Positions 14,772 to 23,221 of a stretch of 57,032 nucleotides of DNA are shown piece by piece (position 1 is the first letter of the stretch; the number at the start of each line of letters is the position of its first letter). A program made the translations under genes and the position numbers. Source of the DNA: Pigmentiphaga sp. NML030171 (lineage in GTDB: Bacteria > Pseudomonadota > Gammaproteobacteria > Burkholderiales > Burkholderiaceae_B). The notes beneath the pieces are model-generated. The model made no database searches, had not been told where the DNA came from, and saw nothing but the letters and a program-made list of their open reading frames with translations. The DNA lies in contig NZ_NINX01000010.1 in NCBI RefSeq assembly GCF_002188635.1, forward strand, positions 1-57,032, in the 5' to 3' direction.

Positions 14772-16226
14772 ATGACTTTAGAGAAAATCCTGTCTCCCTA
14801 TGACGGCAGTGTGGTGGGCGAAATGCCGGTTGCCGGTCCCGCCGACGTGGAGCAGGCCATCGTCCGGGCGCAGCGCGCCTTCGAGGTCATGCGCAAGCTG
14901 CCGCGCTTCGCGCGCGCCGACATCCTGTCGCGAGCGGCGGAATTGCTGAAGGTGCGCCGCGACGAGTTCGTGCGCACCATCGCCGCGGAGGCGGGCAAGC
15001 CATTGTTCGATGCGCGCGGCGAGGTGTCGCGGGCGATCTTCAACCTGACCAACGCGGCGGCGGAGGCCCGGCTCCAGCATGGCGACGAGGTGCCGCTGGA
15101 CGCGGATGCCGGGGTGTTCGAGTACCAGACCACGGACGCCGATGGCCGCCCAGCTTCGCTGGCGGACCTGGACCACGCGGCGCTGGCGTCGATGCGCCGC
15201 CGTGTGGGAATCGCGCGTCGCTTCCCGATCGGCACCATCCTGGCCATCGCGCCCTTCAATTTCCCGCTGAATCTGGTGATGCACAAGGTCGCCCCGGCGA
15301 TCGCGGTCGGCAACAGCGTGGTGCTCAAGCCGGCGCCGCAGACGCCGCTGACCGCGCTGCTGCTGCAAGAGCTGTTGGCCGACGCGGGGCTGCCCGCGGG
15401 CGCGCTGGAGGTCGTCCATTGTCCGGTGGACCTGGCCGAGGCCATGGTGCGCGACGAGCGCTTCGCGATGGTGACCTTCACCGGGAGCGCCAAGGTGGGC
15501 TGGCACATCAAGGCCATCGCCGGCCGCAAGAAGGTGGCGCTGGAGCTGGGCGGCAACGGCGCGGTGATCGTGGCCGAGGATGCCGACCTGGATCTGGCCG
15601 CCGCGCGCTGCGTGCGGGGCGGGGTGGTGTACGGCGGCCAGTACTGCATCGGGGTGCAGCGCATCCTGGTGCAGGAGTCGGTGGCCGATGTCTTCATCGA
15701 GAAGCTGGTCGCGAAGGTCGGGGCCTGCCGGGTGGGCAATCCAATGGAAGAGGGCGTCGACGTCGGTCCGGTGATCGACGAGAACTCGGCCAGGCGCATC
15801 CAGTCGTGGGTGGACGAGGCCGTGGCGCAGGGCGCGCGCGTGCTGGCAGGAGGTTCGCGCGAGCGTGCGGTGGTGATGCCGACGGTGCTGACAGACACGC
15901 GGCCCGGCATGAAGGTAGAGGACGAGGAGATTTTCGGGCCCGTCGTCACCGTGAATCGCTACCAGGATTTCGACCAGGCGGTGCATCGTGCCGCCGATTC
16001 TAAGTACGGATTGCAGGGCGGCATCTTCACGCAGGACCTGCGCCGTGCCTTCCGGGCGATCGAGGATTGGGAGGTCGGTGGCCTGATGATCAACGACGTG
16101 CCGATCTACCGCATCGACAACATGCCCTTCGGCGGGTGGAAGGAGTCGGGCACCGGCCGTGAAGGCACGCGCTACGCCATGGACGAGATGTCCGAGATCC
16201 GCCTGATGGTCATCAACTACGCCTGA
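14772..16226 (+). CDS. NAD(P)-dependent aldehyde dehydrogenase family protein
   Basis: 484 residues. The ALDH catalytic set is complete: Asn163 in APFNFPLN, Glu258 in LELGGNGAV and Cys292 in GGQYCIGVQR, plus FTGSAKVGW for cofactor binding. An insertion of about 20 residues (DADGRPASLADLDHAALASM, 122-141) lies before the usual RRFPIGTI. It oxidises an aldehyde to an acid or acyl product; the aldehyde is unknown. The start ATG 14772 has only a weak ribosome site (GGAGCCCGCGGC). A Bug receptor and a phthalate-decarboxylase-like gene follow, suggesting shared function in aromatic or carboxylate catabolism. Confidence 0.93.
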   Translation: MTLEKILSPYDGSVVGEMPVAGPADVEQAIVRAQRAFEVMRKLPRFARADILSRAAELLKVRRDEFVRTIAAEAGKPLFDARGEVSRAIFNLTNAAAEARLQHGDEVPLDADAGVFEYQTTDADGRPASLADLDHAALASMRRRVGIARRFPIGTILAIAPFNFPLNLVMHKVAPAIAVGNSVVLKPAPQTPLTALLLQELLADAGLPAGALEVVHCPVDLAEAMVRDERFAMVTFTGSAKVGWHIKAIAGRKKVALELGGNGAVIVAEDADLDLAAARCVRGGVVYGGQYCIGVQRILVQESVADVFIEKLVAKVGACRVGNPMEEGVDVGPVIDENSARRIQSWVDEAVAQGARVLAGGSRERAVVMPTVLTDTRPGMKVEDEEIFGPVVTVNRYQDFDQAVHRAADSKYGLQGGIFTQDLRRAFRAIEDWEVGGLMINDVPIYRIDNMPFGGWKESGTGREGTRYAMDEMSEIRLMVINYA

Positions 16227-16262
16227 CTTTTCCTCTGCCGCACTGACGCCAGGAGCCTGCCC

Positions 16263-17219
16263 ATGAAACGCTTGACCGTATTCTGCTGGATCGCTGCCTT
16301 TTCCCTGCTGTCGGGCGCCGCCCGCGCCGATACCTATCCCTCCAAGCCCATCAAGATGCTGGTGCCGTTCCCGGCAGGCGGCACGGTGGATTTCTTCGCC
16401 CGAACGGTCGGCCCGCGGCTGGCCGAGGCGCTGGGCCAGCCGGTGCTGATCGAGAACCGCTCGGGCGCGGGCGGCAATATCGCCGCCGAGGCGGTGGCCA
16501 AGTCGCCAGCCGACGGCTACACGCTGCTGATGGGGTCCGAGATCGTCTCGATCAACATCACGCTGTACGAGAAGCTGGGCTACGACCCGGTGAAGGACCT
16601 GGCGCCGGTGATCCTGGTCGGCACCGTGCCCAACATCCTGCTGGTCAGCCCTTCGCTGCCGGTCAAAACCACGCAGGAGCTGATCGCGTATGCCAAGTCG
16701 GGCAAGAAGATGTCGTACGCGTCCACGGGCCTGGGCACTTCCAGCCAGTTGTCGTCCGAGTTGTTCAAGTCGGTGGCGGGCATCGACGTGCTGCACGTCC
16801 CGTACAAGGGAGGGGCGCCGGCTATCGTGGACCTGGCCGGCGGCCAGGTCGAGATGATGTTCGTCAACATGCCCACCGGGCTGCCCATGGTCAAGGGCGG
16901 CAAGGTGCGCATCCTGGCGGTGACCAGCGCACAGCGCGCGCCGCAGGTACCGGACGTGCCCACCATCGCCGAGACCCTGCCGGGCTTCGAGACCGCGGCA
17001 TGGTCCGCCATCTACGCGCCCGCCGGCACGCCCAAGGCGGTGATCGACAAGCTCAACGCGGCCATGGTGAAGATCCTGCAGATGCCCGACGTGAAGGCGG
17101 CGCTGGCCGAGCAGGGCGCCGTGCCGGCGGGCGGCACGCCCCAGGCCCTGGGCGATTTCACGAAGTCCGAGATCGTCAAATGGGAAAAGATCATCAAGGC
17201 GTCCGGCGCCAAGATATAG
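16263..17219 (+). CDS. Bug/TctC-family periplasmic solute receptor (2)
   Basis: 318 residues; ATG 16263 follows AGGAGCCTGCCC. A signal peptide ends at about residue 22 (GAARA), then DTYPSKPIKMLVPFPAGGTVDFFAR. VLIENRSGAGGNIAAEAVAKSPADGYTLL and LHVPYKGGAPAIVDLAGGQVEMMF are intact Bug motifs. It lies 36 bp after the ALDH and 32 bp before the decarboxylase-like gene, so the three are probably one transcript. Its ligand may be a substrate for them. Confidence 0.93.
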   Translation: MKRLTVFCWIAAFSLLSGAARADTYPSKPIKMLVPFPAGGTVDFFARTVGPRLAEALGQPVLIENRSGAGGNIAAEAVAKSPADGYTLLMGSEIVSINITLYEKLGYDPVKDLAPVILVGTVPNILLVSPSLPVKTTQELIAYAKSGKKMSYASTGLGTSSQLSSELFKSVAGIDVLHVPYKGGAPAIVDLAGGQVEMMFVNMPTGLPMVKGGKVRILAVTSAQRAPQVPDVPTIAETLPGFETAAWSAIYAPAGTPKAVIDKLNAAMVKILQMPDVKAALAEQGAVPAGGTPQALGDFTKSEIVKWEKIIKASGAKI

Positions 17220-17251
17220 TCCGTCGATCCATTCCCGCCACGAGGTCCCGC

Positions 17252-18214
17252 ATGTCCCAACCCTCCATTCGCATCGCCGTCGGCGACTACGACCGCACTC
17301 GTGCCCTGGTCGACGGCAGCGTCGGTGTCGAGGGCTTCGAGACCCGGTTCGCGACCGGCGACCTCGAGGCCATCTTCTCGCAGGCTTTCCAGACCGCCGA
17401 GTACGAGGTCACCGAGCTGTCGTTCAGCAACTTCCTGATCGCCAGCGTGCGAGGCGGCTGCCCCTATGTGGCCTTGCCCATTTTCCCGTCGCGCTCGTTC
17501 CGCCACTCGGCCATCTACGTGCGGGCCGGCAGCGGTATCGCCACGCCGGCCGGCCTGGCGGGCAAGAGGATCGGCCTGCGCGAGTATTCCAACACGGTGG
17601 CGCTGGTCGCCCGCGGCATGCTGTCGGACGAATACGGCTTCGATCCGGGCAGTTGCGCGTGGTTTGCCGGCGACGTGGACCACGTGGAGCGGGACACGAT
17701 CGACCCGCGCAACTGGCCCAAGGGGGTGAATATCCAGGCCGTGCGGGGTCGCACGCTGTCGTCGATGATGGAGGCCGGCCAGCTCGATGCGCTGATCGCC
17801 TACACGCCGCCGGCGATTTTCGGCCGCGCCGGCGTGGGCCGGCTGTTTCCCGACTGGCGCGACGTCGAAAAGGACTACTACGCGCGCACGCGGCGCTTTC
17901 CGATCATGCATGTGATCGCGCTGCGGCGCGACGTGGCCGAGGCGAACCCCGGCCTGCCCAAGGCGCTGCTGGCCGCATTCAACCAGGCCAAGCAGGTGGC
18001 GCAGGACCGCCTGGCCATCCACCAGGCGCTGCCCGTCATGCTGCCATGGATGCAGGCCGAGGCCGAGAGCACGCAGGCGCTGATGGGGCAGGACTTCTGG
18101 CCCTACGGTTTCGAGGCCAACCGCGACATGATCGAGACGCAGATCCGCTGGTCGCACGAGCAAGGGCTGATTCCGCGCCGGCCGGCCGCCGAGGAGCTGT
18201 TCCCGGGCTGGTAA
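17252..18214 (+). CDS. 4,5-dihydroxyphthalate decarboxylase-like / periplasmic-binding-fold protein
   Basis: 320 residues from ATG 17252 (GAGG upstream). It starts IRIAVGDYDRTRALVDGSV, typical of the 4,5-dihydroxyphthalate decarboxylase family, which shares the type II periplasmic-binding fold. Conserved stretches are EVTELSFSNFLIA, LPIFPSRSFRHSAIYVR, GLAGKRIGLREYSNTVALVARG and LDALIAYTPPAIF. It has no signal peptide, so it acts in the cytoplasm. Members decarboxylate dihydroxyphthalate to protocatechuate, but many homologues are uncharacterised. Neighbouring Bug and ALDH genes fit an aromatic-acid pathway; the specific substrate is inferred only by family. Confidence 0.8.
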   Translation: MSQPSIRIAVGDYDRTRALVDGSVGVEGFETRFATGDLEAIFSQAFQTAEYEVTELSFSNFLIASVRGGCPYVALPIFPSRSFRHSAIYVRAGSGIATPAGLAGKRIGLREYSNTVALVARGMLSDEYGFDPGSCAWFAGDVDHVERDTIDPRNWPKGVNIQAVRGRTLSSMMEAGQLDALIAYTPPAIFGRAGVGRLFPDWRDVEKDYYARTRRFPIMHVIALRRDVAEANPGLPKALLAAFNQAKQVAQDRLAIHQALPVMLPWMQAEAESTQALMGQDFWPYGFEANRDMIETQIRWSHEQGLIPRRPAAEELFPGW

Positions 18215-18279
18215 GCCTGCGCCGGCTCGCATCCCCGCCCACCACTATTCGTTCCCCGCATACAGGGAATGACCGCCTT

Positions 18280-18300
18280 CTATTGGACGCCGGCCAATAG
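18280..18300. promoter_or_regulatory. inverted repeat CTATTGG-N7-CCAATAG
   Basis: Perfect 7-bp arms with centres 14 bp apart, 78 bp before the first gene of the long catabolic run. A second imperfect repeat, TTCCC-N8-GGGAA, lies just upstream at about 18252-18269. This spacer (18215-18377) probably holds the promoter and operator of the run. Confidence 0.55.
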
Positions 18301-18377
18301 GAGCGCCTATCTTTCGTCTCCAACAGGCGGCGCATGCCGCCCCCAAAAGAATCCACCGAAGTGGAACAGGAGACGAC

Positions 18378-19178
18378 ATGAGCCGGAACCGGCGGCCGAT
18401 ACGCAGCGGCATGGGCCGCAGCACCCCCGAACGCATCTTCGTCCAGGGCCTGGACCTGGCCCGGGACATCATCGGTACCCTCAATTTCGGCGATATGGCG
18501 TACCTGGAGCTGACCGGACGCCTGCCCGATGCGCGGCAATCCCGAGTATTCAACGCCATTCTCGTCACCCTGGTCGAGCACGGCATGACGCCCATGTCCA
18601 TCGTCGCGCGGCTGACCTACCTGGGGGCGCCGGAGTCCCTGCAGTCCGCGGTGGCCGCGGGGCTGTGCGGGATGGGAACCACTTTCGCCGGTACAGCCGA
18701 AGGCGCGGCACGGATGCTGGAATCCGCCTGGGCCGCTACGCCGGAGGGCTCGCCAGAAGAGCTTGCGCGCGGCGTGGTCGCGGATTTCCGGAACCGCAGG
18801 CAGTCCGTCCCGGGTATCGGCCACAACCTGCACAAACCCGTTGATCCGCGCACGGGCCGCCTGTTTCAGGTCGCGGCAGAAGAAGGTTATTCCGGACGGT
18901 ATGTCGACCTGATGCGCGCCATCGGCCAGGAAGCCGAGGCGGTTTACGGCAAGAGCCTGCCCGTCAATGCCACCGGCGCCATCGGCGCGCTGTGCTGCGA
19001 GCTTGGGATCTCCTGGCGCGCGGCGCGCGGGATCGCGGTCATGGGCCGGGCAGTGGGGCTGGTCGGCCATCTGGTCGAGGAGCAGGCGCATCCGGTGGCC
19101 GCCGAGATCTGGCTGCGTACCGAGGAAGAGGCTGGCGAACATGACACGCCGCCCGCGGGCGGACGACAAGGAGGGTGA
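18378..19178 (+). CDS. small citrate-synthase-like protein (citryl-CoA lyase-type) lacking classical catalytic residues
   Basis: 266 residues from ATG 18378 (AGGAG upstream), about 60% of citrate synthase length. The fold is recognisable: LNFGDMAYLELTGRLP, then VPGIGHNLHKPVDPR, which matches the GxGHxxY-x-x-x-DPR substrate segment with His149, and a late RAVGLVGHLVEEQ. The position of the catalytic His (AHGGAN in citrate synthase) reads TTFAGTAEG, and the catalytic Asp position (VDFYS) reads VNATG. Classical citrate synthesis is therefore unlikely. Small proteins of this kind are often annotated citryl-CoA lyase. It opens a run of Bug and CoA-enzyme genes; a C-C lyase or CoA-ester role is an inference. 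Confidence 0.75.
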   Translation: MSRNRRPIRSGMGRSTPERIFVQGLDLARDIIGTLNFGDMAYLELTGRLPDARQSRVFNAILVTLVEHGMTPMSIVARLTYLGAPESLQSAVAAGLCGMGTTFAGTAEGAARMLESAWAATPEGSPEELARGVVADFRNRRQSVPGIGHNLHKPVDPRTGRLFQVAAEEGYSGRYVDLMRAIGQEAEAVYGKSLPVNATGAIGALCCELGISWRAARGIAVMGRAVGLVGHLVEEQAHPVAAEIWLRTEEEAGEHDTPPAGGRQGG

Positions 19179-19179
19179 C

Positions 19180-20157
19180 ATGCGGCGACTATCGATGCGA
19201 TGGCTGGCGGTTGCGGTGGCGGGCCTGGCCTGGTGGGGGCCGTCCACCGCGCATGCGGAGTGGCCCGACAAGCCCATCCGCTTCATCGTGCCTTATCCGG
19301 CGGGAGGCGGTACCGACATCGTGGCGCGCGCCGTCGGCAAAAGGATGGCGGAAAACCTGGGCCAGCCCGTCATCATCGAGAACCGGCCCGGGGCCAGCAC
19401 CATCATCGGGACCGAGGCGGTGGCCCGGGCCGAGGGGGACGGCTACACGATCGGCCTGGTGACGGATTCCCACGCGTTGAACCCGATCTTCTTCGGGCAG
19501 AAGCTGTCCTACGACTCGGTCAAGGATTTCGCGCCGGTCAGCCAACTGGTCTTCGTGCCGTTCATCCTGGTGGCCAATCCCAAGGCGCAGGTTTCCACCG
19601 TGCACGAACTGATCGCCGCCGCCAAGGCGCGGCCCGGGAAGATCACCTATGCCTCTATCGGGAACGGCACCCCGCACTATCTCGCCATGGAGTGGGTGAA
19701 GGCGCTGGCCGACATCGATCTGACCCATGTTCCCTACAAGGGGGTCGCCCCGGCCTTGGCCGATGTGGTGGGCGGGCAGGTGGACGTGATGTTCACCGGC
19801 ATGTCCTCGGGCGTGCCGCACGTGCGTTCGGGCCGGCTCAAGGGGCTGGCCGTCTCGGGCAAGGAGCGGTCGGCGATCGCGCCGGACATTCCCACGGTGG
19901 CCGAGTCGGGCCTGAAGGCGTTCTCTTTCATGACCTGGTACGGGGTGGTCGCGCCGGCATCCACGCCGCCAGCGATCGTGGGGCGCCTGAGCAGGGAGAT
20001 CCGCAAGGCGCTCGAGAGCCCGGAGGTCAAGGAACAGTTCGTGAAGCTGGGCGTGGAGGGGGCTCCGTCCACGCCGGAGGAGTTCGGCGCTTTCCTGCAA
20101 CGGGAGTCGGCGCACTACCAGCACATCATCAAGTTGACCGGCGCAAAGGGCGAATAG
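19180..20157 (+). CDS. Bug/TctC-family periplasmic solute receptor (3)
   Basis: 325 residues; ATG 19180 behind AAGGAGG and one base after the previous stop. Signal peptide LAVAVAGLAWWGPSTAHA, then EWPDKPIRFIVPYPAGGGTDIVARA. Motifs VIIENRPGASTIIGTEAVA and LTHVPYKGVAPALADVVGGQVDVMF are intact. Its stop overlaps the GTG of the acyl-CoA dehydrogenase (TAGTG), tying uptake and CoA chemistry into one transcript. One of three Bug receptors in this run; all three differ clearly in sequence, so they may bind different acids. Confidence 0.93.
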   Translation: MRRLSMRWLAVAVAGLAWWGPSTAHAEWPDKPIRFIVPYPAGGGTDIVARAVGKRMAENLGQPVIIENRPGASTIIGTEAVARAEGDGYTIGLVTDSHALNPIFFGQKLSYDSVKDFAPVSQLVFVPFILVANPKAQVSTVHELIAAAKARPGKITYASIGNGTPHYLAMEWVKALADIDLTHVPYKGVAPALADVVGGQVDVMFTGMSSGVPHVRSGRLKGLAVSGKERSAIAPDIPTVAESGLKAFSFMTWYGVVAPASTPPAIVGRLSREIRKALESPEVKEQFVKLGVEGAPSTPEEFGAFLQRESAHYQHIIKLTGAKGE

Positions 20158-21305
20158 TGGAATTGACTCAGGAACAACGGCTGATCCGGGACACGGTCCA
20201 TGCATTGGCGAGCGAACGGTTCGCGCCGGGCGCGGCGGCGGCCGACCGGCAGTATCGGCCTCCGCTCGACAACCTGAAGGTGCTGGCCGGGCATGGCTAT
20301 ACCGGCATTTTCCTGCCCGAGAGCTACGGCGGGACAGGCCTGGGGCTGCTGGAGACGGTGCTGGTGGTGGAGCAACTGGCGCGGTCCTGCGCCAATACGG
20401 CCATGCTGTATTCCTGCACCGACGGCGCGACGCCGCGCGCCATCCTGCACATCGGTTCCGAACCGCTCAGGCAGCGCTACCTGCCTGCCTTCGCCAAGGC
20501 GGAGCGGTATGCGGCCTGGAGCATGTCGGAAGCGAATGCGGGCTCCGACGTGGGCAATGTGCAGACCCGCGCCGTCGGCGATGGCCAGCATTACGTGATC
20601 AATGGCAGCAAGCTCTGGTGCACCGCCGCCCAGGTGGCGGACGTGTTCCTGGTGCTGGTGCGGCTGACCGACGAGCCCGGCATGAAGGGCGTGGGGGCGG
20701 TGCTGGTCGAGCGCGGCACGCCCGGGTTTTCGGTGGGCAAGCATCTGGATCTGCTGGGGCTGCGCGGGACGGGCATGGCCGAACTGGTCTTCCAGGACTG
20801 CCGTGTGCCGGCCGAGAACCTGCTCCTGCCGGCTGGACGGATGAAGGATTTGCTGCAGGTGCTGGACGCCGATCGCATCACCGGCAACCCCCCCATCTGC
20901 CTGGGGCTGGCCCAGGCGGCGCTGGGCCATGCCGTCCAGCATCTGAAGGACCGTTCCCAGTTCGGCCGCCCGCTTGCGGAGAACCAGGGATTGCAGTGGA
21001 AGCTGGCCGACATGGCGATGGATATCGAGGCGGCGCGCGCGCTGGTGTACGGGGCCGCGCAGGCCATCGACCAGGGGCGGCAGTCGGTGGCGCAGGTTTC
21101 CATCGCCAAGACCTATGCCAACGAGATGGCGGTGCGCGTGACCAACCAGGCCATGCAGCTTGCCGGCGCATACGGGCTGTCGGAGGAATATCCCTTCGAG
21201 CGCTACTTCCGCGACGCGCGCGGCATGTCCATCGGCTACGGAACGACCGAGATCCATAGAAATTCCATCGCGCGGGAACTGCTCAAGGGCAGCTACCTCG
21301 TCTGA
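20157..21305 (+). CDS. acyl-CoA dehydrogenase family protein (1), atypical active site
   Basis: 382 residues from GTG 20157, which overlaps the Bug stop. It shows the three-part ACAD fold: ELTQEQRLIRDTVHALASE N-terminal helices, MSEANAGSDVGNVQTRA and NGSKLWCTAAQVADV in the beta domain, and HLKDRSQFGRPLAENQG in the C-terminal helices. The usual catalytic Glu in a YEGT motif is replaced: SIGYGTTEIHRN has Tyr361 there. The alternative base position used by isovaleryl-CoA dehydrogenase has Asp239 (LDADRI). It should use FAD to desaturate an acyl-CoA if Asp239 or another residue serves as base. Placement with CoA-transferase and hydratase genes supports a beta-oxidation-like pathway. Confidence 0.9.
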   Translation: MELTQEQRLIRDTVHALASERFAPGAAAADRQYRPPLDNLKVLAGHGYTGIFLPESYGGTGLGLLETVLVVEQLARSCANTAMLYSCTDGATPRAILHIGSEPLRQRYLPAFAKAERYAAWSMSEANAGSDVGNVQTRAVGDGQHYVINGSKLWCTAAQVADVFLVLVRLTDEPGMKGVGAVLVERGTPGFSVGKHLDLLGLRGTGMAELVFQDCRVPAENLLLPAGRMKDLLQVLDADRITGNPPICLGLAQAALGHAVQHLKDRSQFGRPLAENQGLQWKLADMAMDIEAARALVYGAAQAIDQGRQSVAQVSIAKTYANEMAVRVTNQAMQLAGAYGLSEEYPFERYFRDARGMSIGYGTTEIHRNSIARELLKGSYLV

Positions 21306-21326
21306 CGCCTGATGCGCGGGAGGACC

Positions 21327-22028
21327 ATGATGTCAGAAGCAAAGACCACCATCGACGCCGGCGACGGGCGCGGTTTCGCCGCTTATGTCAGTCGACCGGG
21401 GAAACCGAACGGCCATGCCGTGATCGTGCTGCAGGAGATATTCGGCGTGACCGACGCGATACGCGGCGTCGCCGATCGCTATGCGGCCGAAGGCTATCTC
21501 GCGCTGGCGCCCGATCTCTATTGGCGCATCGAGCCGGGCGTCGAGCTGAGCCATTCGAAGGCCGACATCGAGCGCGCGTTCCAGTATCTGGAGCGGTTCG
21601 ACGAAGAGGCGGGCCTGGCCGACATCGGCAGGGTTGCCGCGCACATCCGCGCCATGCCGGGATTCCGGGGCCGCGTGGCGGTGGTGGGCCTGTGCCTGGG
21701 AGGAAAGCTGGCATTCCGCTGCGCCGCCAGACTGGAGGTCGATGCGGCGGCCGTGTTCTATGGCGTGGGGGTGGAGGACCATCTGGACGAGGCGGCCGCC
21801 TTGCGCTGCCCGGTGGTGCTGCACTACGGCGACCAGGACCGCTACGCGTCCGCCGAGGCCCAGGCCAGGATAGAAGCTGCGCTGCCGCCCACGGCAGGCG
21901 GAGGCTTTCACCGATACCCCGGGGTCGGCCACGGTTTCTATACGCGCGGCGAGCTGGCGGCGGCCGAGCTGGCCCACGAGCGGACCACGGCGTTCCTGCG
22001 GACCGCGTTGGGGGCAGGCAATCGATGA
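21327..22028 (+). CDS. dienelactone hydrolase family protein
   Basis: 233 residues from ATG 21327 with GGGAGG upstream. Alpha/beta-hydrolase with the family triad Cys123 (VGLCLGGK), Asp171 (HYGDQDRY) and His202 (GVGHGFY), plus Glu37 in LQEIFG, which pairs with the Cys in dienelactone hydrolases. It lacks a signal peptide and should act in the cytoplasm on a lactone or ester intermediate, as in the lower chlorocatechol or protocatechuate-type routes. Its stop overlaps the CoA-transferase start (ATGA), indicating translational coupling. Confidence 0.9.
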   Translation: MMSEAKTTIDAGDGRGFAAYVSRPGKPNGHAVIVLQEIFGVTDAIRGVADRYAAEGYLALAPDLYWRIEPGVELSHSKADIERAFQYLERFDEEAGLADIGRVAAHIRAMPGFRGRVAVVGLCLGGKLAFRCAARLEVDAAAVFYGVGVEDHLDEAAALRCPVVLHYGDQDRYASAEAQARIEAALPPTAGGGFHRYPGVGHGFYTRGELAAAELAHERTTAFLRTALGAGNR

Positions 22029-23191
22029 AAGTCCTTCAAGGGATCCGGGTGCTCGACCTGGGGAATTTCATTACCGCGCCGCTGGCCGGCATGTCGCTGG
22101 CCGAACTGGGGGCGGATGTCGTGAAGATCGAGCGGCCGGGCAGCGGCGACCCGTTCCGCGCATTCAAGGGGGGGCTCTACAGCCCCCAGTTCCAGGCGCA
22201 CAACAGGAACAAGCGCAGCCTGGCGCTGGACTACACCCGACCCGAGGGGCGGGCCGTGCTGGACAAGCTGGTGGAAGACGCCGACGTGCTGCTCCTGAAC
22301 ATGCGTCCGGGCGTGGAGGAGCGGCTGGGCCTGGGCGCCGAGCGTCTGCGTCGGCTCAATCCCCGCCTTGTTTATTGCGCCATCACGGGCTTCGGCGCCA
22401 GCGGCCCCTATGCCGGCCGGCCGGCCTACGACAACGTGGGGCAGGCGGTCTCGGGATGGCTGTCCATGTTCCACCGCGGCGAGGACCCGCGGGTGGCCGG
22501 CCCCGCGGTATCCGATGCGGTGACGGGCATCTACGCCTGCCTCGGGATCCTGGGCGCCCTGGTGGAGCGGGCATCGACCGGCCTGGGGCGCAAGGTCGAG
22601 GTCAACATGCTCGAAGCGATGATCGCCATGGCGTGCGAGCCGCTGGGTTCGATGCTGGCAACCGGCCAGACGCCCACGCTGTATGGGCGGGCAGCCATGT
22701 CGCAGTCGTACATCCTGACCTGCCGTGACGGGCGCCGCATCGCCCTGCATCTTTCGTCGCCCGACAAATTCTGGCGCGGGCTGGTCCAGGCGATCGACCG
22801 CCCGGACCTGCTCGCGGCCTATCCGGCACGCCACGATCGCGTGGAACGCTACGACGAACTGGCGCGCACGCTGGCCGAGGTGTTTGCCCAGCGGGAGCGG
22901 GAGTACTGGCTGCCCCGGCTCGAGGCCCATGACGTTCCGTTCACCCCGGAGCGGACGCTGGACGAACTGGACGAGGATCCGCAGGTGCGTCACCTGGGCG
23001 TCTTCTATACGCAGCAGCATCCGCGCCACGGCACGTTGCGCGCCGCGCATCGCGCGATCCGTTACGACGGCGACCACGACAGCAATTTCCTGCCTCCGCC
23101 CGACCTGGGCGAGCACACGGAAGAAGTCTTGCGGGAGGCCGGTTTTTCCGAAGCCGCCATGAGCGAGCTCAGGCAGGCCCGAATCATCTGA
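22025..23191 (+). CDS. CaiB/BaiF-family (class III) CoA-transferase
   Basis: 388 residues beginning MKVLQGIRVLDLGNFITAPL, the standard family start. It covers ELGADVVKIERPGSGDPFR, RNKRSLALDYTRPEGRAVL and GPAVSDAVTGIYA, where Asp164 is the expected CoA-acylated nucleophile. The C-terminal LEAHDVPFTPERTLDEL and DPQVRHLGVF are typical. It would activate a carboxylic acid by moving CoA from a donor such as succinyl-CoA. The gene overlaps the dienelactone hydrolase by four bases and is 30 bp before a Bug receptor. The run also encodes a ligase, so two activation routes are available. Confidence 0.93.
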   Translation: MKVLQGIRVLDLGNFITAPLAGMSLAELGADVVKIERPGSGDPFRAFKGGLYSPQFQAHNRNKRSLALDYTRPEGRAVLDKLVEDADVLLLNMRPGVEERLGLGAERLRRLNPRLVYCAITGFGASGPYAGRPAYDNVGQAVSGWLSMFHRGEDPRVAGPAVSDAVTGIYACLGILGALVERASTGLGRKVEVNMLEAMIAMACEPLGSMLATGQTPTLYGRAAMSQSYILTCRDGRRIALHLSSPDKFWRGLVQAIDRPDLLAAYPARHDRVERYDELARTLAEVFAQREREYWLPRLEAHDVPFTPERTLDELDEDPQVRHLGVFYTQQHPRHGTLRAAHRAIRYDGDHDSNFLPPPDLGEHTEEVLREAGFSEAAMSELRQARII

Positions 23192-23221
23192 CGCGGATCT
23201 TTCCGCACGAAGGAGATGGCG

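Noticed and set aside
14778-16796. 672-codon open frame on the minus strand
   Set aside because: It lies opposite the ALDH and Bug genes, which have full motifs; the composition is His/Arg/Gln-rich without recognisable protein features.
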